Assembly: GCA_946496115.1 (NCBI GenBank) | Contig: CAMMFK010000005.1 | Coordinates: forward strand, 1-31,604 | Reading direction: 5' to 3' | Origin: an uncultured Clostridium sp. | GTDB lineage: Bacteria > Bacillota > Clostridia > TANB77 > CAG-508 | DNA: 31,604 bases | Shown here: piece by piece, positions 30,772-31,604 of the stretch | Numbering within the stretch: the stretch's first letter is position 1 | Layout: the number at the start of each line of letters is the position of its first letter | Made by a program: the position numbers and the translations under genes | The notes under the pieces: generated by a model | The model's input: only the letters and a program-made list of their open reading frames with translations | Databases searched by the model: none | Told to the model about the DNA's origin: nothing

Positions 30772-31522
30772 GGTTATTTTAGTAATGGGATTAAGAAATA
30801 AGTGGAGTATTTCTTGGGGTGTAATAAGAAAAGCTTATGAAAATGGAGCAAAAGTATTATATACATATAATGATGGTGACCAAGAAAAAATGGATAAACT
30901 TACAGAAGAATTAAAAGGTGCTAAAGGTTACAAATGTGACGTTTCAAACGATGAAGAAATAGAAAAATGTTTTTCACAAATTAAGAAAGATTTTGGAAAA
31001 TTAGATGGAATATTACATAGTATTGCTCATGCATATACAGATGATTTAAGAAATGATTTCATATTAACTTCAAGAGATGGATATTCACATGCAATGGATG
31101 TAAGTAGTTATTCATTAGTAGCAATTTGTAGATATGCAATGCAATTAGATATGTTAAATGAGAATGCAAGCATAGTAGCTCTTACATACTATGGTTCAGA
31201 AAAATCAATAGAAGGATATAATGTTATGGGAGCTGCAAAAGCAGCATTAGAAGCTTCTGTAAGATATTTAGCAAAAGACTTAGGTAAAAAAGGTATGAGA
31301 ATAAATACTATATCTGCAGGGCCTATCAAAACATTATCAGCAAAAGGTATAAAAGACTTTAATTCAATACTAGATGTTGTTGAAGATAGAGCACCATTAC
31401 ATAGAAATGTAACAATAGATGATGTTGGTAATGTTGCAACATTCTTATTTAGTGATATGGCATCAGCTATAACTGGTGAAATAATACATGTTGATTCAGG
31501 ATTCTCATCAGTAGGAGTATAA
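30755..31522 (+). CDS. fabI: Enoyl-ACP reductase (NADH/NADPH), FabI type
   Basis: Reduces enoyl-ACP, the last step of each elongation round and the target of triclosan in FabI enzymes. An atypical short-chain dehydrogenase of 255 residues: cofactor region GLRNKWSISWG (12-22), the active-site Tyr145/Tyr146 segment, then Tyr155 and Lys162 spaced YxxxxxxK as in FabI rather than YxxxK. ATG 30755 is preferred because AAAGGG is 8 nt upstream; the GTG at 30746 overlaps it. Many Clostridia use the flavoprotein FabK instead, so the presence of FabI here is notable. It closes the operon and is followed by a strong terminator. Confidence 0.93.
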   Translation: MILKDKVILVMGLRNKWSISWGVIRKAYENGAKVLYTYNDGDQEKMDKLTEELKGAKGYKCDVSNDEEIEKCFSQIKKDFGKLDGILHSIAHAYTDDLRNDFILTSRDGYSHAMDVSSYSLVAICRYAMQLDMLNENASIVALTYYGSEKSIEGYNVMGAAKAALEASVRYLAKDLGKKGMRINTISAGPIKTLSAKGIKDFNSILDVVEDRAPLHRNVTIDDVGNVATFLFSDMASAITGEIIHVDSGFSSVGV

Positions 31523-31542
31523 TAACTAAAAATAATTAAATT

Positions 31543-31576
31543 AAAAAAGCTTCCTAATAAATAGGAAGCTTTTTTA
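31543..31576 (+). terminator. Intrinsic terminator of the fatty-acid operon
   Basis: A 14-bp perfect stem (31543-31556 with 31562-31575, core AAGCTTCCTA) with a 5-nt loop; the 3' arm ends in TTTTTT. Confidence 0.93.
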
Positions 31577-31604
31577 TGAAATAAGTTGATAATAAATAAA
31601 AAGA

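Overview
The window looks like chromosome from a low-GC, Gram-positive, spore-forming member of the Clostridia, probably an uncultured gut lineage. Supporting signs are very AT-rich DNA with A/T-ending codons, strong AAGGAGG-type ribosome sites, near-consensus sigma-A promoters (TTGNNN-17-TATAAT) and intrinsic terminators. It also has the ffs-dnaX-ebfC-recR order known from Bacillus and relatives, the spore protein YpeB, and a free Spo0A-type DNA-binding domain. TGA is used as a stop, so this is not a Mollicute. No plasmid or phage backbone is visible.

Layout. 1-6.1 kb is mixed and partly accessory: an Rpn-type PD-(D/E)XK nuclease gene, ttcA, tRNA-Arg(CCU), a membrane-anchored XRE regulator, a GC-rich secreted-protein gene on the minus strand that looks foreign, a stand-alone Spo0A_C protein, a small DUF6514-like protein, tadA and tRNA-Ser(CGA). 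6.1-10 kb holds an unknown membrane-anchored protein, the SRP RNA and dnaX-ebfC-recR, ended by a large nested palindrome shared with the convergent UgtP/MGD-type glycosyltransferase. 11.5-16.2 kb has ypeB and then a murF-ddl-yqeK unit. 16.3-17.6 kb has a probable small RNA followed by a frameshifted cell-surface gene whose C-terminus looks like a diversity-generating-retroelement (DGR) target. 17.8-21.8 kb has a DnaJ-class chaperone, then a three-gene unit of two small unknown proteins and a VirD4/TraG-type coupling ATPase without the rest of a conjugation system. 21.9-31.5 kb is one long fatty-acid operon, birA-like/fabH-fabD-fabG-fabF-accB-fabZ-accC-accD-accA-fabI, closed by a strong terminator. 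It covers biotin attachment, all four acetyl-CoA carboxylase subunits and a full elongation cycle, but has no acpP.

The most interesting signals are: (1) the variable-region-like 3' end of the surface gene, with 18 consecutive NNY codons; (2) a family of modular palindromic intergenic elements of about 35-215 bp that recur, sometimes inverted, inside the fab operon, before ypeB and murF, and between recR and the glycosyltransferase; (3) the orphan VirD4 unit; (4) the receiver-less Spo0A_C protein; and (5) Spo0A-box-like motifs upstream of the Rpn gene. No reverse transcriptase, template repeat, CRISPR array, integrase or relaxase is in the window. All calls were made by eye, and family names rest on motif recognition rather than database search.
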